Origin: Micavibrio aeruginosavorus ARL-13
Lineage (GTDB): Bacteria > Pseudomonadota > Alphaproteobacteria > Micavibrionales > Micavibrionaceae
Assembly: GCF_000226315.1 (NCBI RefSeq)
Contig: NC_016026.1
Span: 2,417,984 to 2,481,983, forward strand
Length of the DNA stretch: 64,000 nt
Reading direction: 5' to 3'
The notes below the pieces were generated by a model, which ran no database searches, was not told the DNA's origin, and was given only the letters and a program-made list of their open reading frames with translations. The position numbers were made by a program, and so were the translations under genes. Positions 43,065-50,866 of this stretch are shown piece by piece; positions within the stretch are counted from its first letter, which is position 1, and each line of letters begins with the position of its first letter.

Positions 43065-43193
43065 ATGCGCACAGGTTTGATGTTGGCCGTTTTAATTGTT
43101 CTGGCCGCCGGATCGCTTTCGGCATGCGGGAACACGATTGATGGCATGGGGCGTGACGTTGAACGCGCCGGCGAAAAGATCCAGTCCTGGTAA
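43065..43193 (+). CDS. Entericidin-like small lipoprotein
   Basis: A 42-residue lipoprotein, MRTGLMLAVLIVLAAGSLSACG..., with lipobox LSAC at residue 21. The mature part (GNTIDGMGRDVERAGEKIQSW) is the amphipathic helix of the EcnA/EcnB family. Entericidins form an antidote/toxin lipoprotein pair linked to stationary-phase lysis; only one member is seen here. AAGGG precedes the ATG by about 8-12 bases. It is short enough to be missed by automatic length filters. Confidence 0.85.
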   Translation: MRTGLMLAVLIVLAAGSLSACGNTIDGMGRDVERAGEKIQSW

Positions 43194-43266
43194 AAATTCA
43201 GGTTAAACCGGGGGGACACATCCCCGGCCAATCGGATCAATAACAATAAACACAGGGAGTTTAACC

Positions 43267-43623
43267 ATGATCCATACCGGTATAATCCGCACCGGCCTGC
43301 TGAGCCTTATCCTCGCCTGCGGGGCGATGACGGCCCCGGCTTTGGCCGCGGATGATGGCTTTGGCGGGTATTTCACCGCCTCTGGCCCGCAAGCCTTGAC
43401 CGACCCCACCGTCAACACCCCAGCGCTGGCCGCTGCCGATGACGAAGCCGCTGCCTTGAATGCGATTGCGCCGGCCGCCGGTGGTGACACCCCGGATGGA
43501 GCCACAACGATGGTCGACACCCCTGTGGCCAACACGGGCGATACGCTGAGCGATCCGCAAACCGCCATCGTCCCGGGCATGGAAGCCAACCCGACCCCGG
43601 TGCAAGGGGCCCTGCTGCCGTAA
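43267..43623 (+). CDS. Small exported Ala-rich protein of unknown function
   Basis: A 118-residue protein with a signal peptide (GLLSLILACGAMTAPALAAD). The mature part is Ala/Pro/Asp/Thr-rich and probably disordered, with a TFxxY-like start (DDGFGGYFTASGPQAL). No cysteine remains after cleavage. AGGGAG lies 12 bases before the ATG. It follows the entericidin-like gene by 73 bases and ends at a terminator, so the two may be one transcript. No function can be assigned. Confidence 0.7.
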   Translation: MIHTGIIRTGLLSLILACGAMTAPALAADDGFGGYFTASGPQALTDPTVNTPALAAADDEAAALNAIAPAAGGDTPDGATTMVDTPVANTGDTLSDPQTAIVPGMEANPTPVQGALLP

Positions 43624-43646
43624 CGACAGCCTAAGACACTGATTTT

Positions 43647-43683
43647 AAAAGCGCACCCGATGGCTCATCGCGGCGCGCTTTTT
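43647..43683 (+). terminator. Terminator after the small exported protein genes
   Basis: Outer arms AAAAGCGC (43647) and GCGCTTTTT (43675), an inner CGATG/CATCG stem, loop GCT, and a T-run. Confidence 0.85.
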
Positions 43684-43758
43684 GCGATGTATGCGGTTTT
43701 CGTGAATCGGGGGCCTTTTGCGTGACTTGGGCCCGGGGGACATGCTAAAAACCCGCTC

Positions 43759-45069
43759 ATGATAACGGCTTTTTTAAAATCATTGTCCATGGGGTCCACG
43801 CCTGATCAAGGGGCCCTCCTGTCACCGCGCCAAACCATGGTTTTACTGGGGGCGCTGACCCTGGTCCTGCTTGCCGCGTCCTTATTGCCGCGCACACTCT
43901 CCGCGATGCCGCTGGTGCTGGGGGCAGTGCCTGTGCTGATCTGGGCGGGATGGACCCGTACATGGCCCCCGGTTTATCCCGCCGCCCTGATGTGCACAGG
44001 GGTGATTGTGGCGCTGGCCGCCTGCAGCACGCTGTGGGCGATTGATCCCGCAGAAGCGGGCGAGCGCGCGGGCAAAATCGCCATGGTGCTGATCCCCGGT
44101 GCGTTGATGGTCGGGTTGTGCCGCGGTGCGGATCGCGACACGCTGGCCCGCATGGCCAAAATCATCCCGCTGGCCGTCATGGCCGGATGGAGCGTGATCG
44201 TCGGAGATTATTATACGGGCCAGCCGCTTTACCGCCTGACCCACGGTCTGGACGCCGACATCATCATCGGCACCTATGAAACCAACCGCGCGTGTATGAC
44301 GCTGACCTTGTGCAGCCTGCCCGCCATGGTCATGGCGTTGCGCCTGTGGCCGGGTTTGGTGGGGTGGGGCATGGCCGCCGCGATTGTGGCGCTGGGCTTC
44401 GCCGCCATTCATACCAGCGACAGCCAGACCGCCTTGCTGGCCTTTATCATCGGGGTTGGCGTTCTGGTGGCGTTTCCCGTTGTGTCGATCTGGCCGCGCC
44501 GGATTTTGAAATGGATCATGCTGGCCGGAATTGCGACAGGCCCGTTTCTGGCCATCGCCATGTTCCGCCATCTGGCGACCCCCATGGAACCCATGTTTCT
44601 GGACAGTGCCGCCAATCCGCTGGAGCGCATGGAAATCTGGGATTTCGTCAGCCGCTACGCCCTGCAAAACCCGCTTACCGGGTTCGGGATTGAGGCCAGC
44701 CGGGTGATCACCGATTTCGACAACGCCAAAATCTATGAACCCGCCAGCACGATCATGCATCCCCATAATGGTGTGTTGCAGATCTGGATTGAATTTGGCG
44801 CGCTGGGTGCGGCCCTGACCATGGTGGCCGTGGCCGCCCTGTTCCGCCGCATTGACGGTTTGGGCCGGACCAACCGGCGTCTGGTTCTGGCCGTTTTTCT
44901 GGCCACCTGTTCGGTGAGCCTGACCGGATATGGGCTGTGGCAGGGCTGGTGGCTGGGGGCCTGTATGCTGATGATCGGGCTGACCGCGCTGACCCTGAAA
45001 ATCCGGTCGGTTCCGGTCCGTTTTCCGCTATCCTTCAACCGTCCCGCTTGGCTCAGCCCCACGGCATGA
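43759..45069 (+). CDS. O-antigen ligase-like polytopic membrane protein (Wzy/WaaL family)
   Basis: The 436-residue protein has about eleven hydrophobic helices. The large periplasmic loop near residues 270-330 contains NPLTGFGIEASRV and STIMHPHNGVLQIWIEFGALG, with the conserved HPHN motif seen in O-antigen ligases and polymerases. It would join O-antigen or other glycan chains to lipid A-core or polymerise them at the periplasmic face. No glycosyltransferases surround it, so the substrate is unknown. The first ATG (43759) is adopted. Confidence 0.8.
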   Translation: MITAFLKSLSMGSTPDQGALLSPRQTMVLLGALTLVLLAASLLPRTLSAMPLVLGAVPVLIWAGWTRTWPPVYPAALMCTGVIVALAACSTLWAIDPAEAGERAGKIAMVLIPGALMVGLCRGADRDTLARMAKIIPLAVMAGWSVIVGDYYTGQPLYRLTHGLDADIIIGTYETNRACMTLTLCSLPAMVMALRLWPGLVGWGMAAAIVALGFAAIHTSDSQTALLAFIIGVGVLVAFPVVSIWPRRILKWIMLAGIATGPFLAIAMFRHLATPMEPMFLDSAANPLERMEIWDFVSRYALQNPLTGFGIEASRVITDFDNAKIYEPASTIMHPHNGVLQIWIEFGALGAALTMVAVAALFRRIDGLGRTNRRLVLAVFLATCSVSLTGYGLWQGWWLGACMLMIGLTALTLKIRSVPVRFPLSFNRPAWLSPTA

Positions 45070-45161
45070 TATGATAGATACCAGACGCGCCACACGCCCC
45101 GGCCTTACCGGGCGCAGCGAGCGGGTCTTTTCGTACACCTTCAACATTTTAGGCCACGGCT

Positions 45162-45596
45162 ATGAGCACCCCTGACTCCGATAACGCAAACGATAACGCC
45201 CCGCCGCTGGAAGAGCTGATGATGCTGGCCGCGCTGGATGAAAACGCGACCATGGCCTTTTACGACGCGCTGGTTGGCGCCACGGTTTTTGTGCCCGGTG
45301 CCGTCACCGGACAGACGGAGGACGGCCCGGAGCTGGAACTGCATGTCTGGCAGGCGGATGACGATTCATCCTTTATCCCTGTGTTCACCAGTGAAGCCCT
45401 GCTGGAGGAAGCGACCGAGGGAGACCCGGTTCCTTATCTGTCTTTTGTCATGCGGGATTTGCTGGCCGCGATTGACGATGCCGCCATCACCATCAATCCG
45501 GAAAGCGATATTTCGCTGACGCTGGAACCGGATGAAGTGCAGGAATTGCTGAACGCCATTATCGACGACAGCGAAGACGACGATGATGAGGAATAA
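45162..45596 (+). CDS. SseB family protein
   Basis: A 144-residue acidic protein that fits the SseB N-terminal domain: LEELMMLAALDENATMAFYDALVGATVFVPG at the start, IPVFTSEALLEEATEGDPVPYLSFVMRDLLAA in the middle, and AAITINPESDISLTLEPDEVQELL. It ends in a run of Asp and Glu. Family members are cytoplasmic and of unclear role. The stop overlaps the start of the next gene by 14 bases, so they are coupled. Confidence 0.8.
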   Translation: MSTPDSDNANDNAPPLEELMMLAALDENATMAFYDALVGATVFVPGAVTGQTEDGPELELHVWQADDDSSFIPVFTSEALLEEATEGDPVPYLSFVMRDLLAAIDDAAITINPESDISLTLEPDEVQELLNAIIDDSEDDDDEE

Positions 45597-46098
45597 GATC
45601 CGCGCCCTGATCCTGGTTCTGGCATGTGCGGTGATCGGCGCATCATCGGCCATGGCGCAACCAATCCAGAAACCGCAAAGCGGCACAGCGATCAGCGAGA
45701 CCGCCATGCACTACACCAAAATGGTGGCGGTGGATTGCGCGACCAAGGCACATATGTGGACCACGGCCGGGTGCCTGCGCACCCTGTCGGAATCCAGCCG
45801 GGTGATGGTATCCAACTACATGGAAACGCTGGAACGCGAGGGCCAGACCAGCTTTGTCGAGCTGGTCAAAAATAATTGCGCCGCATCAACGGCCGCGGAA
45901 CAGGGCACATACCCTGCCGCCGCCATGAAAAGCGCCTTTATCGAATGCGCCAACACCATCAGCGATGTTGCAGAAAACAGCCGCCTGGTTCCCGATCTGG
46001 CGCATTATGAATTGCTGGCTGGCCCCATCCTGTGCATGAGCAATGACAGACGATGCCGCCATGTCGAACATCGGCTGAAGCAGTTTTTGTACAAATAA
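45583..46098 (+). CDS. Exported protein of unknown function, coupled to the SseB-like gene
   Basis: A 171-residue protein with a signal peptide (ALILVLACAVIGASSAMAQ). The mature part is helical with six cysteines (VDCATKAH, TAGCLRT, NNCAASTA, IECANTI, ILCMSNDRRCRH), which suggests several disulfides in the periplasm. I know no family. Its ATG (45583; a second at 45586) lies inside the end of the SseB-like gene. A terminator follows at once. Confidence 0.75.
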   Translation: MMRNKIRALILVLACAVIGASSAMAQPIQKPQSGTAISETAMHYTKMVAVDCATKAHMWTTAGCLRTLSESSRVMVSNYMETLEREGQTSFVELVKNNCAASTAAEQGTYPAAAMKSAFIECANTISDVAENSRLVPDLAHYELLAGPILCMSNDRRCRHVEHRLKQFLYK

Positions 46099-46099
46099 A

Positions 46100-46131
46100 A
46101 AAATCCCCGGGCATCGTTCCGGGGATTTTTT
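46100..46131. terminator. Bidirectional terminator between the exported protein gene and the IDO gene
   Basis: Arms AAAATCCCCGG and CCGGGGATTTT, loop of eight bases, with A and T runs on both sides; serves two converging genes. Confidence 0.9.
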
Positions 46132-46144
46132 ATCCGCCCTGACT

Positions 46145-47332
46145 TTACGCCGATTTTTCCGGCGGCAACGGCAGCAAATGCTGACCGCTTTCGTCACGAT
46201 GCTTCTTCAGATACTTCATAAACGGCGTGCCGCCGGTGCCGATATCCACCGGGTTGCCTTCGGAATCACGGGCCTGTTTGTTGATATAGCTGGCCGCATA
46301 TTCCAGATGGCGCGTGCGGAAGGCCTGCACATGATTGACGATATCATTGTACAACCCAACCAGCTCCGCCGAGCCCGATGCCGCGACAAAATCGCGCAAA
46401 TTCGAATTTTTCGCCACATCTTCGATAAATTTGCGGTGGCGCGGCGGGCGGTATTGATGCAGTTCATCCAGATATTCGCGCAGCGGATCATTTTCGTGCG
46501 CAATGCCCAGCAACGCGTCCATGGTCGGCACGATCGAGCTTTGCGATCCGGTTTGGCCGCGGAACGGTTGTGGTTTGCCGGCATATTTCGCCACGCCGTC
46601 ATAAATCAAACCATCCGGCAAAGCGGGATTGCCTTTCCACCCGTGAATATAGGGACGGACACGGTGGTAATAGATATACGGATCACACCCCTCCGGCATG
46701 CGGTCAAACACAGGATTGATCTTTTCCCACGCAGCCAGAATGGTGCGCAGGCCCGTGGTTACACCAGCACCGTCCTTCGCGGCCAGCGCATCGAGCAGGC
46801 CGGGAATAGCGGCCAGTGCGGCACCCGCTTTCGCTTCAATCTCAACATGGACCAGGATGAACCAGTTTTCATCCAACCCGTCATAAAAATTTTGAATGAC
46901 GTAAATGTTGTTGAGCGCCACATCGCCACGCGGATCCAGTTTTGCCCAGTTATCCAGCGTATAAGATGAATAGGGCAACAGCGGAAACTGTCCGATTTTA
47001 TCGGCCAGAATGCAATACGGCACCGCCAGATTGCGGGGCAGGGTTTGGGCCGCTTCTTTTTCGCCCCAGACATAGGCTTGAACAATGAAGGAATAATGCA
47101 CCATCAGACGGCGCAGTTGCGCATCGTTCAGATGATCGATATGCGCCGCCATATCAATTTCCGGCAACGCGTTCAGGAAGTGACGCACACGTCCCGTCAA
47201 CATCAGATCGGACAAGTGCTTACCCGAGATCAGGATCGCATTGAAATCCGACGGCAACGTGACCTCATCCATCTCATAGGGGGCCAGAAAGCCGCGATCA
47301 GGCGTGATATCGTAATCGGAGAGTTTCAGCAT
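46145..47332 (-). CDS. Indoleamine 2,3-dioxygenase family haem enzyme
   Basis: The 395-residue protein has the marks of indoleamine 2,3-dioxygenase, which opens the indole ring of tryptophan to N-formylkynurenine. They are FRGQTGSQSSIVPTMDALLGIAH near residue 257-280, PPRHRKFIEDVAKNSNLRDFV, the proximal-His region FRTRHLEYAASYINKQ near 335-350, and GTGGTPFMKYLKKHRDES. It is not the tetrameric tryptophan 2,3-dioxygenase usual in bacteria. No kynureninase or formamidase gene lies nearby, so the product's fate is unknown. Both neighbours are unrelated. The first ATG is used and the length matches the family. Confidence 0.9.
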   Translation of the reverse strand: MLKLSDYDITPDRGFLAPYEMDEVTLPSDFNAILISGKHLSDLMLTGRVRHFLNALPEIDMAAHIDHLNDAQLRRLMVHYSFIVQAYVWGEKEAAQTLPRNLAVPYCILADKIGQFPLLPYSSYTLDNWAKLDPRGDVALNNIYVIQNFYDGLDENWFILVHVEIEAKAGAALAAIPGLLDALAAKDGAGVTTGLRTILAAWEKINPVFDRMPEGCDPYIYYHRVRPYIHGWKGNPALPDGLIYDGVAKYAGKPQPFRGQTGSQSSIVPTMDALLGIAHENDPLREYLDELHQYRPPRHRKFIEDVAKNSNLRDFVAASGSAELVGLYNDIVNHVQAFRTRHLEYAASYINKQARDSEGNPVDIGTGGTPFMKYLKKHRDESGQHLLPLPPEKSA

Positions 47333-47367
47333 TGAAGAATGTCCTTCCTGTGTATGGCTTTTCTAAA

Positions 47368-48591
47368 TTATTGCGGGTCAAATGTGACCGATTTTGGAAT
47401 GAAAAACCAGTAGCGGCCATCGGATTTCATCAGCCCGGCATTGTGCTCTGCCGCATCACCGAAACCGAAATACACATCGCCGCGCACCGCGCCGCGAATG
47501 GCACCGCCCGTATCCTGGGCCATCATCAGGCGACGAATGGGCGGCACGGTTTTATCCGTATCCGACCCCGGCCCGCCCGCATCCAGCCACAACGGCACGC
47601 CATAGGGGATTTTGCTGCGATCAATCGCCAATGACCGCCCCGCCGTCAGAGCAATATTCTCCCCGCCCAGCGGGCCTTCGCCCTCGATCAACTGGAAATA
47701 GACATAGGACGCATTCACGTTCATCAATTCATCCGCCTGATCTGGATGGGCTTCCAACCACGCGCGGATCGATTGCATCGACACTTCGTCCTTGGTCATG
47801 GCGCCGCGTTTGATCAGCTCGCGTCCGATCGCTGTATAGGGGTGGCCATTCTGTGCCGCATAACCCACCTGCAGCACCGACCCATCATCCATCTGCACGC
47901 GGCCCGAGCCCTGAATTTGCAGGAAGAATGCGTCCACCGGATTATCCACCCACGCCAGAACGGTCGCGTCATCATCTTTCAATGCGGGGGTTTGCGCTTC
48001 GATTTGTGTGCGCGATTCAAACGGTTTTAAATTCCCGTCGATCACGCGGCCTGCAATCCGCTGGCCTTTTAGACTGTCGCGGAATTGGCCTAGATCCACC
48101 ATCACCAGATCCGCCGGACGCACGCGCAAGGGTGTTTGGTACACACCGTGCCGCGTGCGCGACCCGTTCAGTGACGCTTCGTAATAGCCGGTAAACAGGC
48201 CGTTTTCATGATCACCACGATCCGTATCTGCAACGGCCGCATAGACATTGAACCATTGGTTCATAAAGGCCCGCATATCGGTGGGCGGTGTTTGCGTCAG
48301 CGCGTTACACGGCATCTGCCAATCCGCCATGGTGCCAAAACGCGCATCAACGCCAAATGCCTTATCCGGTGCGGCCTTTAAAATGCGGGCGCAGGATTTT
48401 TGCAAGGCGGGTAAAACCTGTGACACATCATCTTCGTTCCAGCCCGGCAGGGCCGACACATCCGCCGCACGCAACACCAGCTTGGCATCATCAGGGGCAA
48501 GGCGGGACGGCTCTTCCGGCCCGGTGCCACACGCGGCCAGCGCAAAGGATAAAACCAGAACCAAAGAAAAGGGGCGCATGTTTTTCATCAT
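47368..48591 (-). CDS. mltA: Membrane-bound lytic murein transglycosylase A
   Basis: MltA cleaves the MurNAc-GlcNAc bond of peptidoglycan at the outer membrane. The 407-residue lipoprotein (lipobox LAAC at residue 21) has ENGLFTGYYEASLNGSRTRHGVYQTPL, the double-psi barrel part FFLQIQGSGRVQMDDGSVLQVGYAAQNGHPYTAIGREL, and the end AQDTGGAIRGAVRGDVYFGFG with the catalytic Asp. It lies 53 bases behind the Tim44-like gene, the usual place in alphaproteobacterial genomes near the origin. Confidence 0.95.
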   Translation of the reverse strand: MMKNMRPFSLVLVLSFALAACGTGPEEPSRLAPDDAKLVLRAADVSALPGWNEDDVSQVLPALQKSCARILKAAPDKAFGVDARFGTMADWQMPCNALTQTPPTDMRAFMNQWFNVYAAVADTDRGDHENGLFTGYYEASLNGSRTRHGVYQTPLRVRPADLVMVDLGQFRDSLKGQRIAGRVIDGNLKPFESRTQIEAQTPALKDDDATVLAWVDNPVDAFFLQIQGSGRVQMDDGSVLQVGYAAQNGHPYTAIGRELIKRGAMTKDEVSMQSIRAWLEAHPDQADELMNVNASYVYFQLIEGEGPLGGENIALTAGRSLAIDRSKIPYGVPLWLDAGGPGSDTDKTVPPIRRLMMAQDTGGAIRGAVRGDVYFGFGDAAEHNAGLMKSDGRYWFFIPKSVTFDPQ

Positions 48592-48644
48592 GCGCCCATT
48601 CCATAGAAGCCCGTGCGGGCCGTCAAGCCCTATCCATCCGGCGT

Positions 48645-49415
48645 TCAGGCCACCGTTTCCGGCATGCCCTTCTTATCCGCATCTTCCTCACGCGTAGCCA
48701 CCAGATACCAGGTTGGTTCGCGGGATTTCAACGGTTTGGCAAAGGTCCAGATATCGATGGTTTCCTTCACCCGATCCGGATTGCCGGAAATATATTCGCC
48801 GTCCTTGTTCTGAATTGTTGCGGTTTCATCGGCGACGAAGCGCACGGTCAGAAGGGCGCGTTTATCCTGTACCCGGGCATCAATGATTTCCAAGCGGCGA
48901 ATAGCGTGAATTTCAGTCAGGGCGACTTCACCCCGCGCTTCACGCGCACTGATCGCGCCATCGAACGCCGCATACAGCGCCGGATCAAGCAGGTTTTTCA
49001 ACAGGCCGCGATCATTGGCGGCAAAAGCCTCAACAATCATCACGAACGCATCCTGCGCGCCCTCCAGGAAATGCGTGGCGTTAAAGGAATGATCGGCGTT
49101 AGCGATTTCCTGCAGGCCAGCCTCGGCCCCTTTGGCCGCGCTCATATTCTTGCCCACCGGGATCACCACGCCGGGCAGGGGTTCGTCAATCCCGGGCAGG
49201 ATGCCGGGCATGGCATCGCCGTTCAGCGCCCCATTATTCACGGGCGGGGTCGGGCGATGGGCCGGAGCGGATGCGTTGCGCGCCGGATCATTATCGGTAC
49301 GGGCAAACGGGTTCGGGCGCTGGCGTTCATCGCCATGGCGCGTACCCAGCACGTTGCGAAGCCAGAACACCAAGCCTGCGGCAATCAAGGCATACAGTAG
49401 AAGATCAGCGGTCAC
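48645..49415 (-). CDS. Tim44-like domain protein
   Basis: The 256-residue protein has one N-terminal membrane helix (LLLYALIAAGLVFWLRNVLG), a Pro/Asn-rich linker, and a Tim44/MBA1-type domain at about 110-250 (AHFNATHFLEG-like helix, FVMIVEAFAANDRGLLKNLLDPALYAAF, TVRFVADETATI, TFAKPLKSREPTWYLVA). Bacterial members may assist protein insertion or processing at the inner membrane. The start is GTG at 49415, with AAAGGA nine bases before. It forms an operon with mltA and is divergent from fxsA. Confidence 0.9.
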   Translation of the reverse strand: MTADLLLYALIAAGLVFWLRNVLGTRHGDERQRPNPFARTDNDPARNASAPAHRPTPPVNNGALNGDAMPGILPGIDEPLPGVVIPVGKNMSAAKGAEAGLQEIANADHSFNATHFLEGAQDAFVMIVEAFAANDRGLLKNLLDPALYAAFDGAISAREARGEVALTEIHAIRRLEIIDARVQDKRALLTVRFVADETATIQNKDGEYISGNPDRVKETIDIWTFAKPLKSREPTWYLVATREEDADKKGMPETVA

Positions 49416-49566
49416 GGAGATGGAATCCTTTGTTTTGCAGGGGATGCAACCATATTAACACAGGAGCGGAGCCATCGGGCTGGCTTTTCGCTCCCTCGGT
49501 CTGTAAAACCTAATGTAATTCACGCCAAACGCAAGACAAACGCGAGAAAGAGACCGCCGGACCGCC

Positions 49567-50058
49567 ATGGTGTTTCTGATCCTTTTTATCCTTATCCCCC
49601 TGATTGAAATCGCCCTTTTCGCCGCCATCGGCGGGGAGATTGGCGTGCTGAACACGCTGTTGCTGTGCGTGGCCAGCGCAACGGCCGGGGTGATGATCCT
49701 GCAAAGGCAGGGTTTAAAGACGTTTTTCAACCTGAATGAGGCAAATAATCGCGGAGAAATCCCCATTCAGCAGATTTTCGACGGGTTTTGCCTGTTTATT
49801 GCCGGTATTTTGCTGATTATTCCGGGTTTTTTCACTGATTTCATCGCTTTTGCCCTGCTCATCCCACCCATTCGGGTTGTTTTGCGGCAATCGCTGGCCG
49901 GATGGGTTCAGGTGCACGGGTTCCCGGGCGGCCCCGGGGCACGGCCGGGCCAAGATGGCCCGAACGGACCATCATCGACCTACACCGCTCTGGATGTGGA
50001 GTATGAGGAGATCAGCGTCACCGACCCGGACGATGACACCAAGAAAATCGGATCGTAA
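49567..50058 (+). CDS. fxsA: FxsA family membrane protein
   Basis: The 163-residue protein has four membrane helices. It shows the FxsA core ILIPLIEIALFAAIGGEIGVLNTLLLCVASATAGVMIL and GEIPIQQIFDGFCLFIAGILLIIPGFFTDFIAFALLIPPIR. In E. coli FxsA eases exclusion of phage T7 by the F plasmid. The tail is disordered and acidic. Position beside secB and the Tim44-like gene is conserved in Alphaproteobacteria. Confidence 0.92.
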   Translation: MVFLILFILIPLIEIALFAAIGGEIGVLNTLLLCVASATAGVMILQRQGLKTFFNLNEANNRGEIPIQQIFDGFCLFIAGILLIIPGFFTDFIAFALLIPPIRVVLRQSLAGWVQVHGFPGGPGARPGQDGPNGPSSTYTALDVEYEEISVTDPDDDTKKIGS

Positions 50059-50174
50059 ACAAACATCCCCTCCCGCTCTGTAAAGCGGGGCCACCTTTTT
50101 GATTGCACTGTTGATCGCCGGGGCGAGACCCCCTAATCTCACCACACATGATGAACCTGTAAGGAATTTTTTTG

Positions 50175-50684
50175 ATGACTGACGCGTCCACCCAATCCGC
50201 ACCGCTTGATGTGCGCCCGATGCCCCTGACCATTCATGCGCAGTATGTGAAGGATGTGTCGTTCGAAAATCCGAACGCACCGCATTCCCTGCGCCCGAGC
50301 GCCGACAAGCCGGAAATCAAGGTCAACGTCAACATGGAACTGAACGGCCTGCCGGAAAATCCGGGCAGCCCCCAAATGTACGAGGTTTCTCTGCGCCTGC
50401 GCTGCGCCTCGAAACGCGGGGATACGACGTTGTTCGTAGCTGAAATCGAATACGCCGCCGCCGTATCGGCAGGCGAGGGCGTGGCGCAGGAAACGATGCA
50501 CCCGCTGATGCTGATTGAAGTCCCGCGCCTGATCTTCCCGTTCGCGCGCCAAATTCTGGGCGACCTGACCCAACAGGCCGGGTACCCGCCGCTGTTGATC
50601 GGCCCGATTGATTTTCAGCAGCTGTACATCCAGCGTTTTGCCCCGGACCTGCAACAAAAGGCCGATGAGATGGCCCGCGCATAA
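50175..50684 (+). CDS. secB: Protein-export chaperone SecB
   Basis: SecB keeps preproteins unfolded and hands them to SecA. The 169-residue protein has the family pattern LTIHAQYVKDVSFENPNAPHSL, ... VSLRLRCASKRGDTTLFVAEIEYAA, then LLIEVPRLIFPFARQIL-like and GYPPLLIGPIDFQQLY. AAGGAA lies 8 bases before the ATG at 50175. It is one of the conserved near-origin genes and is followed by a terminator. Confidence 0.95.
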   Translation: MTDASTQSAPLDVRPMPLTIHAQYVKDVSFENPNAPHSLRPSADKPEIKVNVNMELNGLPENPGSPQMYEVSLRLRCASKRGDTTLFVAEIEYAAAVSAGEGVAQETMHPLMLIEVPRLIFPFARQILGDLTQQAGYPPLLIGPIDFQQLYIQRFAPDLQQKADEMARA

Positions 50685-50703
50685 GGCGGCCATACGTTCA
50701 ATA

Positions 50704-50735
50704 AAAAAGCCCGGATCATTTGGTCCGGGCTTTTT
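50704..50735 (+). terminator. Terminator after secB
   Basis: Arms AAAAAGCCCGGA and TCCGGGCTTTTT, loop of eight bases, followed by T-rich sequence. Confidence 0.9.
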
Positions 50736-50750
50736 CTTTTCCATCTTCAT

Positions 50751-50851
50751 CCCCCCTCCCAGAGAGAGGGGGTTAGGGGGAGGGGTTTGAATTTTGGAAT
50801 TTAAATCACAAATATTACCCCCTCACCCAACCCTCTCCCCATGGGAGAGGG
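50751..50851. repeat. G/C-rich palindromic intergenic repeat, copy 2
   Basis: The left half CCCTCCCAGAGAGAGGGGG then TTAGGGGGAGGGG is almost the same as copy 1 at 27745. An AT-rich spacer follows, then the right half CCCTCTCCCCATGGGAGAGGG. It lies between secB and the second ftsH gene, outside coding sequence. Confidence 0.85.
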
Positions 50852-50866
50852 CTTTATGAGGCCTTC

